Shown piece after piece: positions 1 through 10,709 of a DNA stretch of 64,000 bases. Positions within the stretch are counted from its first letter, which is position 1. The number at the start of each line of letters is the position of its first letter. Below the pieces are notes generated by a model, which was not told where the DNA came from, did not search any database, and saw nothing but the letters and a program-made list of their open reading frames with translations. This DNA comes from Schistocerca nitens (lineage: Eukaryota > Arthropoda > Insecta > Orthoptera > Acrididae), in the NCBI RefSeq assembly GCF_023898315.1, contig NC_064616.1, positions 710,673,389 to 710,737,388 on the forward strand, given 5' to 3'. Both the position numbers and the translations under genes were made by a program.

Positions 1-883
1 CAAGAGGTTAATAGCGGTAATGGCAGTAAGAGGAAGTATTCGGTAACTTCATAGTTTCCAGTGGTATTCATCGATCAAAGAAATTTCCTGAAATAATGAA
101 AATTTCACAATGTCTTCCAACCGATTATATTATGGCTAAAAGTGTCTTTACACCACGCTGACATGAGACTATCATAATTTCCGTGTCAGAACCTGTTGAT
201 AATTAACCAGTTCATGGAGAATTGAATTTGTTTCATCGCGTCTAATCTGTAATCCAAGTGCATCATACGGTACGACACAGTCATCGAAGTAGCATATGTG
301 GGCTTCAGTGGTCTGGCGAATTGATTCTTGTTTCTTATTTGCCAGGTAAGAGTGCGATTCCCACGTGTGGCGTGTATTTTAAACACCAACTAACTGATCT
401 CCATCGGCTGTATTAATGCCAAGTGAAGAATGTCAGGATGATCGTAGTTCAGAGTCCGCATTATAACCATCATACCCCTTCACTACCAAAAGGAAATGAG
501 CCGGTTTAGGTTGCTCCATAGCAGAGGCAGAAGTCGCGGAAAACAGAAACTCGGTCGCCAATGAGGTTCCTTACACTAGAAACTCTATTTATTTAATGAG
601 CCAATGGCCATTTTACGTGACAGGGCTCTTATTTTATTTGGAGTTGAGACGGCGAAACATTTGGTGCTGGACTACGATTCGAATTCGGCTCTTCTCTTTT
701 GCGGTATCAGACACACACTGAACGATATAGTTCGATCAACTCGTTGTTTCCCCAAGACCGCAAACTCCTCCATGTCTCCACGAAAGGCTCATATGTGGGT
801 TCGAATCCTGGTCCAGCACAAATGTATCCACGATTTCATTTCGTGGCCTACCATTTTCGCATTGAACTACTAGTGATAAATAG

Positions 884-2135
884 TCATCATCGTTTAAGAC
901 TGATTATGCCTTTCAGCGTTCAGTCTGGAGCATAGCCCCCTTATAAAATTCCTCCATGATCCCCTATTCAGTGCTAACATTGGTGCCTCTTCTGATGTTA
1001 AACCTATTACTTCAAAATCATTCTTAACCGAATCCAGGTATCTTCTCCTTGGTCTGCACCGACTCCTCCTACCCTCTACTGCTGAACCCATGAGTCTCTT
1101 GGGTAACCTTGCTTCTCCCATACGTGTAACATGACCCCACCATGTAAGCCTGTTCGCCCTGACTGCTACATCTATAGAGTTCATTCCCAGTTTTTCTTTG
1201 ATTTCCTCATTGTGGACACCCTCCTGCCATTATTCCCATCTACTAGTACCTGCAATCATCCTAGCTACTTTCATATCCGCAACTTCAACATTGTTGATAA
1301 GGTAACCTGAATCCACCCAGCTTTCGCTCCCATACATAAAGTTGGTCGAAAGATTGAACGGTGGACAGATAACTTAGTCTTGGTACTGACTTCCTTCTTG
1401 CAGAAGAGAGTAGATCGTAGCTGAGCGCTCACTGCATTAGCTTCGCTACACCTCGCTTCCAGTTCTTTCACTATGTTGCCATCCTGTGAGAATATGCATC
1501 CTAAGCACTTGAAACCGTCCACCTGTTCTAACTTTGTTCCTCCTATTTGGCACTCAATCCGTTTATATTTCTTTCCACTGACATTACTTTCGTTTTGGAG
1601 ATGCTTATCTTCATACCATAGTCCTTACATTTATGATCTAGCTCTGAAACATTACTTTGCAAACTTTCAATCGAATCTACCATCACAACTAAGTCATCTG
1701 CATATGCAAGACTGCTTATTTGTTGTTCACATATCTTAATCTCACCCAGACAGTCTATTGTTTTCACCATATGATCCATAAATAATATGAACAACAGTGG
1801 AGACAGGTTGCAGCCTTGTCTTACCCCTGAAACTACACTGAACCATGAACTCAATTTACCGTCAACTCTAACTGCTGCCTGACTATCCATGTAAAGCCCT
1901 TTAACTGCTTGCAAAAGTTTGCCTCCTATTCCATAATAACTTCCTCCTAGGAACCCGGTCATATGCCTTTTTTAGATCTATAAAGCATAGATACAATTCC
2001 CTGTTCCACTCATAACACTTCTCCATTATTTGCCGTAAGCTAAAGATCTGGTCCTGACAACCTCTAAGAGGCCTAAACCCACACTGATTTTCATCCAACT
2101 GGTACTCAATTAATACTCGCACTTTCCTTTCAACA
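884..2135 (-). mobile_element. RTE-like LINE, 5'-truncated, with target-site duplication
   Basis: A truncated non-LTR retrotransposon on the minus strand. It is bounded by a 12-bp direct repeat agtgataaatag (872-883 and 2136-2147). The same sequence occurs once, without the insertion, in the duplicated segment at 47949-47960 (one base differs), so both boundaries are seen directly. The 3' end reads ...gatgatga on the element strand, a short ATG-type repeat tail as in RTE-clade LINEs. Only the later part of the reverse transcriptase and the C-terminus remain; endonuclease and 5' sequence are missing. Clade assignment to RTE is inference from the tail and from the C-terminal WWGHVTRM...RLPK block. 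Confidence 0.88.
894..2122 (-). pseudogene. Reverse transcriptase fragment of the RTE-like LINE
   Basis: Reading the minus strand from 2122 down, the frames give NQCGFRPLRGC and FIDLKKAYDRVPRRKLLW (RT finger/palm), then SGVRQGCNLSPLLFILFMDH, then SLAYADDLVV, the catalytic YADD box, then the thumb-like KISISKTKVMS. The C-terminal piece at 894-1184 has RLTWWGHVTRMGEARLPKRLM-type sequence common at the end of RTE polymerases. The frame shifts several times (breaks near 1960, 1540 and 1200), so no functional polymerase can be made. The known role of such a protein is target-primed reverse transcription of its own RNA in the nucleus. It is a dead passenger here. Confidence 0.85.
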
Positions 2136-2801
2136 AGTGATAAATAGTATATATTTTTACCGTCTCTTCACGTGTTGTCAACAATAACGATAGCTGCCGT
2201 TATTTATAGTCAAACATGCACACATGCCACTACTGGTGAGCAAAAATTCGTGGATAGAAGCCATCGGCAGTAGGTACCAGGTTCCCGGTCAGGCAAGAAC
2301 AATTGCACCCTCATTGCAAACATCTCGCTGCTGGGGGAAAAAATTCGATATGTGGCATCTGATTTTACTTAGTTAACACTCTGATTATGTGCTGAGTTCG
2401 AATGCGCTTTACAAAACTTTACATCATGACACTTCGTTTTAAAACGGTGCAAACTTTGTGACCTGAAATTATATTAAACATTTTTCGTTATTAGTTAACA
2501 GGGAGATAAGGGAATTGACAGGATTTCTGGCAGAGTACAAAAAATTTTAAGTTCAGATTTGCTAACTGATACTGGTAGAAACCACGATATTTCACGACTC
2601 TTTGGGCTTAGTCACCAATGGCGAACGTTGCTGTGATCGAGTCTCGGTGAGGCAAGAAAGCTTTGGTAAGTTTCAATGGCTATAGGTTTTTGGTTTCAAT
2701 CCAGATCCAGAACAAAAAATTCATCATGTCGTTCCAAGTTCAGAAATGCGCACAAATAATTGCTAAATCATCAGTACAGAGAAATTACTAGTGAAAATGT
2801 T

Positions 2802-3027
2802 GTCTGAGTAGGGCCTCCCGTCGGGTTTACCCTTCGCCGGGTGCTAGTCTTTCGATCTGACGCCATTTCGGCGACTTGCGAGACGATGGGGATGAAATGA
2901 TGATGATTAGGACAATACAACACACAGTCCCTGAGCGGAGAAAATTTCCGAGCCAGTCGGGAATCGAACCCGGGTCCTTAGGACTGACATTCTATCGCAC
3001 TGACCACTCAGCTACTGGGGGAGGACG
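2802..3027 (-). mobile_element. tRNA-derived SINE (family B)
   Basis: On the minus strand this starts with a tRNA-like head (agtagctgagtggtcag as box A region, ggttcgattcccgac as box B) and continues into a non-tRNA body of about 150 bases. The same body occurs on the plus strand at 8545-8803. The duplicated segment at about 48600 lacks it, reading straight through agtgatacggtgtt. A short direct repeat atgtt (2797-2801 and 3028-3032) may be the target duplication, but it is too short to be sure. Internal pol III promoter boxes are expected from family knowledge. Confidence 0.8.
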
Positions 3028-3294
3028 ATGTTAATATTGAGGTTTCGATAGAGCGCTTTCCTCTATTAATTGAGTTGCTTCTAACGGGTTCAATCAACAA
3101 CCAGTTTATGACCAACCACTAGGATCAGTAACGGCGTTTCACAGGAGTGGGAAAACCTTTTAAAGACCAAAAATACTTCGAATCGTCATAGAACATTACA
3201 AATCCAGATATCGTCTCAAAATTCGTGTTCATAAAAATATTTAACATTGCCTAAAGGTTGCTGGAATGACTTACGTGGTGGAGCTAGTTAACAC

Positions 3295-3720
3295 AAATTC
3301 TAATCAGTGTGGTAGTGATTTTGAAATGTCACTTACTGCAATAAAATTGAGTTAACAAACGTTAAGGACTGTCCAGTGGTGCTAATAGACATCTGGATTC
3401 ATTACTCTATGAAACAGTGATGTCTTGTGGTATCCATTTGTATAGTCAAGCGACGATACTGCAAATAGAATAGTGGGCTTCCAAGACAGGTACGTTATAT
3501 GGACCGCATGAAAATCAGCCGAAACGCAATTCACATTGTTCGAATACTTTCGGGTATGATGGTCCCCTTCGTGGGAAAAAAAAGTAGGCAACTGCCGAAT
3601 GCATCCAACATAACGTAGCTGTGTAGCAGGTCCTCTAAACACCGGGACCTTTTGGATTACAGTCTTCAACTATGCACAATGGTTGCCACAAGAGACCGAT
3701 AGAAAACACTACTTACAGTC
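3295..3720. repeat. Imperfect inverted repeat made of a dispersed repeat unit
   Basis: A dispersed unit seen at 43980-44250 and 38500-38640 occurs here twice, head to head. 3295-3570 is in reverse orientation (gtcttgtggtatccatttg at 3422 is the complement of the motif near 44040) and 3590-3720 is forward (caatggttgccacaagagac). The axis is near 3585. A third forward piece sits at about 4500-4745. The partner copy at 48880-49290 has the same arrangement, so the palindrome predates the segmental duplication. It has no coding potential that I can defend. Confidence 0.6.
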
Positions 3721-4440
3721 GCTGCTATTGTTGTATATGGGAAGGTGGCGTCGTCAAGAATACAATATGACTTAGTCAACATTTCTACTTGGTGTCATGA
3801 ATGGCAGCTTTCTCTAAATGGAGGGAAATGTAAGTAAATGCAGATCAGTGGGAAAGACAGTGCTATAATTTTCGAATGCATTAGTGGTGTGCTGCTTGAC
3901 ACAATCACGTCGATTTAACATCTACGTGTAATGTTGCTAAGTGATATTAAATGGAACGAACGACTGAGGACGCTAGTTGGGAAGGTGAATGGTCGACTTC
4001 GGCTCAATGGAAAATTTGAAGAATGTGTTTAGGAGACTGCATACAGAAGTCTAGTGTAACGCATTATCCACCACATCAGGCAAAGGAAGACATCGAAATA
4101 TTCAGAGGAAGGGCGCTGAGCTTGTTACCGGTAGGTTTTTACAACATACGAGTTTCATGGAGAAATTTAACGAACTTGAGATATAATTCCTGAAAGAAAG
4201 GCGACCTTCTTTTCAGGAAACAATTCTGAAAAACTTAAGAGAACCTTCGCTTGATGCTGGCTGTGAAACTATTCTATCGCCAACATACAGTTCGCGTAGT
4301 CGTCACGAAGGCAAGAATTGAGAAATTATAGTCGGTACGGATTCAAACACAGCAATTTTTCCTGCGCTCTGTTTGCGGGTGGATCAGACAAGGAGAATAC
4401 TAGTAGTGGTGCAATGTAAATTCAACAGCACAAAAAGTGG
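3720..4440 (+). pseudogene. Decayed CR1/jockey-type LINE, RT thumb to C-terminus
   Basis: The plus-strand frames, with many stops and shifts, spell the end of a LINE polymerase: a CHEWQLSLNGGKC block, then SDIKWNERL..LVGKVNG, then ETAYRSLV, and near 4110-4330 the C-terminal pattern RASAELVTGR...SPTYSSRSRHE, matching in order the intact-looking end of the LINE at 13930-14616. Its counterpart lies at 49280-49990 in copy 2. The number of shared disablements indicates that it was dead before the segment duplicated. I give no clade beyond CR1/jockey group. Confidence 0.65.
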
Positions 4441-5470
4441 GCCATCTCTGAATTCTAATGTGCACACCGCACCTGACTTTATGCAACCAACGTAGCATAG
4501 CTGTATCATAGGACCTCTGAAAGATCTGCAGTACAGTCATTTGTTTATACACAGTGGGTACCACAAGAGACTATTACAGAACACTGCTCTTTATGGCTGT
4601 CAGTCCAGATGTAAACTAATACCGTCATACAACAAATATTACAAAATACGCTATTAGATATGAGAAGTCCTTACTGCTTATAAATTAAACTTCATTATAA
4701 TAAGTGACACTGCAGAAGTTTTACCACACTCATTAAATTGCGTGTCTGTTAATCAAACAAAGCTTGTTTGTCTGATCGAGACTCGACTAGGCATAAACAG
4801 ACATAAAATAATGCAATGTTCACCAGTATCAATTTTCAAGGCCAAATGTCCGAAACTGGAAATAAATGACGGTATGTTTAGGACTACACTGGGAACCCCA
4901 TGAAGCTCACACTGTCCCTGAGAAGTAACCAACGAAATGTCTGAAATAAAGTGCAATGCGCTAGTGTGAAACGCCATGAAATAAAGTTGTGGTGATGGAA
5001 GGGCAGAAGAACGCAGATGTCAGATATCAAATATGTTCACCAATAGCGTGATATTGGAACTTGAAATGACGATACAAATTATTTTTGCCTGGCAGAGATT
5101 CGAATACGAAACCTTCAGCTATTGTCTTGTAGTTATGAATAGACATGAAATATTTATATTTTCTTCACCAGTAGCGACATGTGGGGATGTCCAGTTACAG
5201 GTAACGCAACGAGTAGTTCTGTGCTGCCTGGGACTCCATCCTCACGCATATCGTCGCTGTTGACCACATGAAGAGGTGTCAACTACCAAATTCTCTTTCA
5301 CTAGTACTTAGGATCGTGCCGTTCGTAGACGAATGGAGGAGCTTCGCATCTTGAGGAAACAACAAAATGAAGGGACATTATCATCTCGAAGAGTTCAAAT
5401 CCAGAGAAAAAATGGAATCGGAGCTTGAATCCCTGTTCAGTGCCAGTATTTTCAAAATCTCAAGATCACT

Positions 5471-5702
5471 GAGCGAGGTGGCGCAGTGGTTAGACACTGG
5501 ACTCGCATTCGGGAGGACGACGGTTCAATCCCGCGTCCGGCCATCCTGATTTAGGTTTTCCGTGATTTCCCTAAATCGCTCCAGGCAAATGCCGGGATGG
5601 TTCCTTTGAAAGGGCACGGCCGACTTCCTTCCCCATCCTTCCCTAATCCAATGAGACCGATGACGTCGCTGTCTGGTCTCCTTCCCCGAAACAACCAACC
5701 AC
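5471..5702 (+). mobile_element. tRNA-derived SINE (family C) with 18-bp target-site duplication
   Basis: The head gaggtggcgcagtggttag plus cggttcaatcccgcgtccgg shows tRNA boxes A and B. The body includes gatttaggttttccgtgatt and gccgggatggttcctttgaa. It is flanked by a perfect 18-bp repeat caaaatctcaagatcact (5453-5470 and 5703-5720). The same site is empty in copy 2 (51737-51754) and in the inverted copy 3 (about 63700-63735). This is therefore a recent, copy-specific insertion. Related copies are at 53142-53350 (minus), 42330-42460 and 62270-62430 (degenerate). Confidence 0.92.
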
Positions 5703-5990
5703 CAAAATCTCAAGATCACTTAAAATAGGAAATGAAGGTCCTACGTCCTTACATGACGGTTGGCGCATGAACTAAAGTACCATTACTAGTGTAAGAAAGC
5801 TTAATAGGAACAGAGTTTCCGGAAGGAGGGACTTCCACCTCTAACAGCCAAAACAAATCCAACTCTGTTTCAGTTAGTACTGGATGGACATATATAACGT
5901 TGATTTGGAACCACGGCACAGTCCTGCATTCATTACTTCGAGTTCCTAGAGGTGCAGAGGGTATGTTCGTGGCTGTTAAAACTTGGTAAA

Positions 5991-6006
5991 CCCCCCCCCC
6001 CCCCCC
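5991..6006 (+). repeat. Poly(C) run of 16
   Basis: Sixteen consecutive C residues followed by gcggg. At the homologous position copy 2 has only ccctgcagcggg (about 52020) and copy 3 has six G on the complementary strand (about 63435). The run has therefore expanded in copy 1. Confidence 0.9.
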
Positions 6007-6595
6007 GCGGGAACCGAACCCACGCCTTAGCCATTACAAGCTATCCTCAGCCCAAAAAAGAAAAAAAAATAGAATTTAAGATGTGCTATAATGTTTTTGT
6101 CGTAATGGGGTATGCAGCACATGGTACAAGAAGTGTTGACTTCCACTTCATCTGTTGTTGTCAATAACCTAGTGTTAGTTTAGGAGTCAACGACATGCAG
6201 TGTGAACACAAAGCCTTGATATCAAATCAACCGTTTTCCTTTCTTTCTTAAGCCATACTCCGTCTGCCTGCTGAGAGCATCATTCTGACAGAAGGTCAGA
6301 GGCAGTTTCGGTCATTTCATAACCAGCCAGGAGTAGAAACATGTTTGTCAGAGGTCTCGTGGATGTCCGTCATGGTAAGAGCGGTTTCAGCGTCATCAGG
6401 CAGCGGCCGCTTGATACAGACCGGCGTCCGCCCAACAACATATTAGACATAGAGCCTATGATCTCCAGCGGACTTTTCTGCGCTCGAACAGCAAATATAA
6501 CATTATTTAACGTTACATATGATATAATACTTTGTTTCAGCATGCTCGCTGGCGAATTTGTTTGACATGTGGCTATGAGGGTATTTAACTAGGGT

Positions 6596-6920
6596 AGGCC
6601 GTGTCCTACGTGAGCGACAGAAGCGAGCGACAGCGCGGGAGAGCTTCAGGCGACAAAAAACAACCGCTGGTGTAGTTACGAAAGTGTCCTACGTGAGCGA
6701 CATCTGACATCTGTGTCGCTGCCTGTATCCCGCCGCAACTGGCGACGTTTGAATTCAAACGTATTTGAATCTTGTCGCTGCAGCACGCGCGACAGAGAGC
6801 GACAGCCACGTGTCTTCTCGGCAAAGCAGTGGATCCGACGCGACGGTAGCTATGAATTACTTCACATCCGATTTTAAGAAAGCTATTCGGGGAAAAAAAT
6901 TGATTCTTCCGCAACTTATA
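6596..6920. other. GC-richer block with a 19-bp direct repeat
   Basis: This starts exactly where homology with copy 2 stops. The 19-mer gtgtcctacgtgagcgaca occurs at 6601-6619 and again at 6684-6702. The motif gcgaca or its complement tgtcgc recurs many times, so the block can fold. It may be one end of an unrecognised DNA transposon, since ggccgtgtc-type termini are known in some, but I found no matching inverted end in the window. A 102-codon minus frame here has no recognisable domain. Confidence 0.45.
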
Positions 6921-8170
6921 GCTTGATACCCTTAAACGATAAAGGTCTGACTTTATTTTCGTTATTCGTCATAGTTACTGTGCTTCACGAAATTGAGTAC
7001 ATGGCTACACTAAATCTGAGGTAAAATCACATTGTGTAGACTTTCCGTATAGTTCATTTAAGACCATACATAATTGCGTATGAAATGCATTCAGTATATC
7101 TAAATTGTATTTAAAGATGTGACCGGAATGATATCTCTTTTCATTCTTGATATATTGGTTGTTTCTGCGTGGACGGTCGATCGCGGCGCGTCCGAACCTT
7201 TCCTGCGCTTCGGGAATCAAGTGGTCGTAAAAATTGTCGTATCTCGTAAAAGGTTCAAGATATCGAAACGACGAATTTTGGAAATTACAGCCCGCAGGAA
7301 GGACTATTTTATCATATGATTAACACTCGATACGTTATTGTAAACGCGTGAGCAGAGCGAAAACAAGACTCCGTATAACTTACACCGTGAAGTATTGTCC
7401 AAATTTTCATAGCCAAACAAAGCGCGAGAAACAGGTAAACGGGATATCAAAGTGACCAGCATGAGTTCTAGTTTGGCATGAAAATATTTAACTACTTGAA
7501 AGTAATTAGGGTAATTAACGAAAACTTAATTAATAAGCTAAGGAAAAATTGAAATATTTCATGAAAAGCTGCTGTAAATGAGGTGTCAATAATTTCATCT
7601 ATTCAAGACCTAGCTATTCTGCACATAAAAAGATACATTGGTGCGGTATTTAAATGTCAAAAAGGTTTCCTTCGAATCAATTACGTTAGGAAGGCAAACG
7701 GTGAGTCAGTAAGATCATGCTTTCTGAATAATACTTGAAATTAAAAAATCGAAGAAATCAGTCAATTATTTTATGACATGATTTGTGTGTGTAAAAGAAA
7801 TAAGTAGATCAGAGAAACGTTCTACGAGCCTTTGAATGATGCTCGAAATCATGAACAGAAAATGAGGTGCAATAAACGTTTCCCTAATATTTTTTATTTC
7901 ATACTTTTAGACAAATCATTACACAAAACGATTGACTTTCTATTCAAAAATTTTGTAAGCTTTACTTTTACAGACTATTTAGAGTAATTGAAACGCTTGG
8001 CCTTAACACTGACTGCTGATGAATTACATTCGCAATATCAAATATCTGTAAAATTTCATGTTTCATTGTAATTTATTAGGTATTAAATGTGTGTGATATA
8101 CTGGGATAGGTGTGAAGATCAAGTTCTTTGGAAGGCCTTAAAAATATACTTAGCGATGCAGTGTAAACAC
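6921..8170. other. Unannotated AT-rich interval
   Basis: About 1.25 kb of AT-rich sequence. The only open frames are 60-70 codons, without domain or low-complexity signature. I see no repeat shared with the rest of the window. Confidence 0.5.
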
Positions 8171-8178
8171 TATACACA

Positions 8179-8433
8179 TCCCCCAGGCTGTGGCTAAGCC
8201 ATGTCTCCGCAATATCCTTTCTTTCAGGAGTGCTAGTTCTGCAAGGTTCGCAGGAGAGCTTCTGTAAAGTTTGGAAGGTAGGAGACAAGGTACTGGCAAA
8301 AGTAAAGCTGTGAGGACGGGGTGTGAGTCGTGCTTGGGTAGCTCAGTTGGTAGAGCACTTGCCCGCGAAAGGCAAAGGTCCAGAGTTCGAGTCTCGGTCC
8401 GGCACACAGTTTTAATCTGCCAGGAAGATTTAG
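8179..8433 (+). mobile_element. tRNA-derived SINE (family D)
   Basis: It contains a near-complete tRNA-like fold at 8331-8404: gggtagctcagttggtagag (D arm, box A) and ggtccagagttcgagtctcg (T arm, box B), preceded by about 150 bases of non-tRNA sequence. A direct repeat tatacaca (8171-8178 and 8434-8441) brackets it. The tRNA-like portion is internal and lacks flanking tRNA-gene context such as a T-run directly after the acceptor stem, so I call it SINE rather than tRNA gene. Confidence 0.75.
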
Positions 8434-8544
8434 TATACACAAATCTTAGTGTACAGAATTTAACTGAGTCAGTAAAATATAAGAACGGCTCAGATTCGAA
8501 CGCAGCTATCCTCCTGCGCGAAGGAATTCAAAAATGGCTAAATT

Positions 8545-8803
8545 CCTTCCCTATTAGCTGAGTGGTCAGGGCGGCAGAATGCCACGCCAAAGGCCCCGGG
8601 TTCGATTCCCGGCTGGGCAGGAGATTTTCTCCCCTCAGGGACTGGGTGTTGTGTTATCCTCATCAACATTTCATCCCCATCTCCGACGCGCAAGTCGCGC
8701 AGTGTTGCATGAAATGCAGTAAGTACTTGCCCCCGGCGCCCGAACTGCCCCGAATGGGGAACTACTGGCCCACGATGCCGTACTCTCATTTCCATTTTTT
8801 CAA
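8545..8803 (+). mobile_element. tRNA-derived SINE (family B)
   Basis: The plus-strand copy of the family at 2802-3027. The head is tagctgagtggtcagggcgg, box B is gggttcgattcccggc, and the body has ggagattttctcccctcagg and gactgggtgttgtgttatcc. It is flanked by ggctaaatt at 8536-8544 and 8804-8812. It inserted at the 3' edge of the LINE fragment at 8815-9660. Confidence 0.82.
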
Positions 8804-8814
8804 GGCTAAATTTA

Positions 8815-9660
8815 AAGCTTCAGCTTTCCTGTTACTGTCTTCTGTTGCCGGACCCGACTGGTCAACGATTTACTGGGTAGAAGCCTGCGACCCGTTTAGC
8901 GTCTTTACGTAGGATCAGGATTTTCTTGCCTACTCGGCAAAACCTTTTTCTAACGTATGACGGTAGAATGGTTTTATATGTTTCATGCTTTGCTCTTTTT
9001 ATAGAAGCACGGATGACTACTAACATTTCCTGTCGACATCTGCTCATTCATTTTTGAACCGAGATTGCGACAGTGTTGTCTTCCTCAGTATTTTCCTACG
9101 TTCGATGTCAAAACACGATAGATGATAAACGTACTTAATCCACCTTCTCAGCACACTCTTCTCTTGTGGGCGATTTGCAATCAGATTAAATTTTACGCAT
9201 AGTTCCTCTACGTCCTTCATACTGGAACTAAATGATGTCCATTCAGTGTCTAAGTGGGACGCTAGCAATCGCTTACCTGCTCTTTCTAGAAAAAATGCTC
9301 CCAGCTGTCTTGGTGGATTTATTAACTTCAGTATCCATGGTCGCTATGATGACATCATAATCACTTATCACTGTCTTTATTCTGACGTTATCGGTGAGGT
9401 ATAAAATATTTTCGTTGCGTGTGGGCTGTCGAAACAGTTGCTCGAACCAGTATTTCAAAAGTATTTCACAAGATCACCTGTCTGTACTATCTCCTTTGAA
9501 TCCATAGACGTCCCTGTAAAAACTCGGTGCGTTAAAATTACCTCCAACAAGTTTTACAGCAAGTTCCAGGTATTTCTGCTCTCCAGAGCTTAGAATTTCT
9601 TCTATATACACTACAGAAACGAAGCAGATACTCGGGTAACCACAAATTAATTATATACAT
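8815..9660 (-). pseudogene. Jockey-like LINE fragment: endonuclease end and linker
   Basis: The minus strand from about 9560 reads VGGNFNAPSFYRDVYGF (the GGDFN block of an APE-type endonuclease), then RQPTRNENILYLT, SDYDVIIATM (the SDH block, with Y for H), then a linker with LASHLDTEWTSFSSSMKDVE and a basic segment before the reverse transcriptase. Frames are broken repeatedly. The same family occurs at 20530-21185 (plus) and 40383-41345 (minus). The reverse transcriptase is missing at this locus. The protein would nick target DNA to prime reverse transcription, but this copy cannot encode it. Confidence 0.75.
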
Positions 9661-10504
9661 ATATGAAATTGGATCTCCCTGGTTAGGTGACTTTATACAT
9701 TTTTAAAATTTGTAGCACATAAATATTCATTGGTCACCTGACGCTGTGGAGCCCCACTAAGATTGCATTATTGTCACCTACTCAGAATTTTGTTTCGTGG
9801 TCGTGTCATCACTTTGGAGTCGTTAGTCTGCCTCTGACAACTATATACGTAACATACAACTCCAGTTCATCTATACAACTCGATATATCTGACGTGTGTG
9901 TCTTACGTTTACCTTATGGATGTTTTTGTGATGTGCCATGTCACTGCTGTTGCTTTTACTACATTACTATGTATCCTCTTTTTCACAGATATCTGACGAT
10001 GGGTTACCCGAAAGGCGTAATATTAAAGTCATTCCTTCACTAACTGATAACGTTTTACTAAGTGACTTATTCACCATTTGTGTAGTAATTTACTAACTCA
10101 GAACAATCCCATACTAATCCCTTTCTCTGACACTACGTTGAACTGCGTTACTCTTCGATTCTGTAGATGATAACTTGCAGTCTCCCACTAATACAATAGC
10201 ATGGTCGGTAACCTTGCTCGTGATACTGTGCAATTTCTAATTCAAAGTCAGAAACTGTAATAACCTCAGTAGATACTGTCGAATACCTTACTGACACAAA
10301 TATGTCGCCACTACCGGCATCTAAAGTATCCTTAGGATGTATACTTAAGTCTAAATTCAAACTTTAATTACTCTTCACTTCCGGTTTCAGCTAACTTTTG
10401 ACTCCTAATACTAACTAGGAATTATCACCATTAACAATAATTATACATTCTGGGACATAACAATGCATGCTCCTGCTGTTTAATAATATCGTATTAACCT
10501 TATC
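9661..10504. other. Unannotated interval
   Basis: I see no recognisable gene or repeat. Two frames of 70-90 codons (9771-10043 plus, 10148-10360 minus) have no motif. This may be 5' sequence of the neighbouring LINE, but I cannot show it. Confidence 0.4.
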
Positions 10505-10516
10505 TACTAATCATCT

Positions 10517-10697
10517 TGGCCGTGCGGTTAAAGGCGCTGCAGTCTGGAACCGCAAGACCGCTACGGTCGCAGGTTCGAATCCTGCCTCGGGCATGGATGT
10601 TTGTGATGTCCTTAGGTTAGTTAGGTTTAACTAGTTCTAAGTTCTAGGGGACTAATGACCTCAGCAGTTGAGTCCCATAGTGCTCAGAGCCATTTTT
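10517..10697 (+). mobile_element. Abundant tRNA-derived SINE (family A)
   Basis: The head ggccgtgcggttaaaggcgc and box B caggttcgaatcctgcctcg resemble a Leu/Ser-type tRNA. The body has ccttaggttagttaggttta and the end is tgctcagagccattttt. The target-site duplication tactaatcatct is perfect (10505-10516 and 10698-10709). Confidence 0.95.
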
Positions 10698-10709
10698 TAC
10701 TAATCATCT

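Larger units (their letters stand above)
1..6595 (+). repeat. Segmental duplication, copy 1
   Basis: This stretch aligns collinearly with 47078-52619. In one 60-base block that I counted (61-120) 52 bases agree. The copy is longer than its partner because it carries a LINE (884-2135) and two SINEs (about 2802-3027 and 5471-5702) that the partner lacks, while the partner has a 680-bp element (50113-50792) absent here. After removing insertions both are about 4.8-4.9 kb. The left end runs off the window. Homology stops abruptly at about 6595, just after tatttaacta. It holds no host gene that I can recognise. Its only coding trace is a decayed LINE at 3720-4440. Confidence 0.9.

Noticed and set aside
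6606..6914. A 102-codon minus-strand frame
   Set aside because: It covers a GC-richer repeat block; the frame is a by-product of composition and has no domain.
8331..8404. A near-complete tRNA fold
   Set aside because: It is embedded in a longer repeat with direct target duplications, and the same kind of head occurs in other SINEs. It is not a stand-alone tRNA gene.
8150..8912. Several frames of 69-116 codons around 8.1-8.9 kb
   Set aside because: They run through SINE sequences on both strands and into the LINE fragment; none has a domain.
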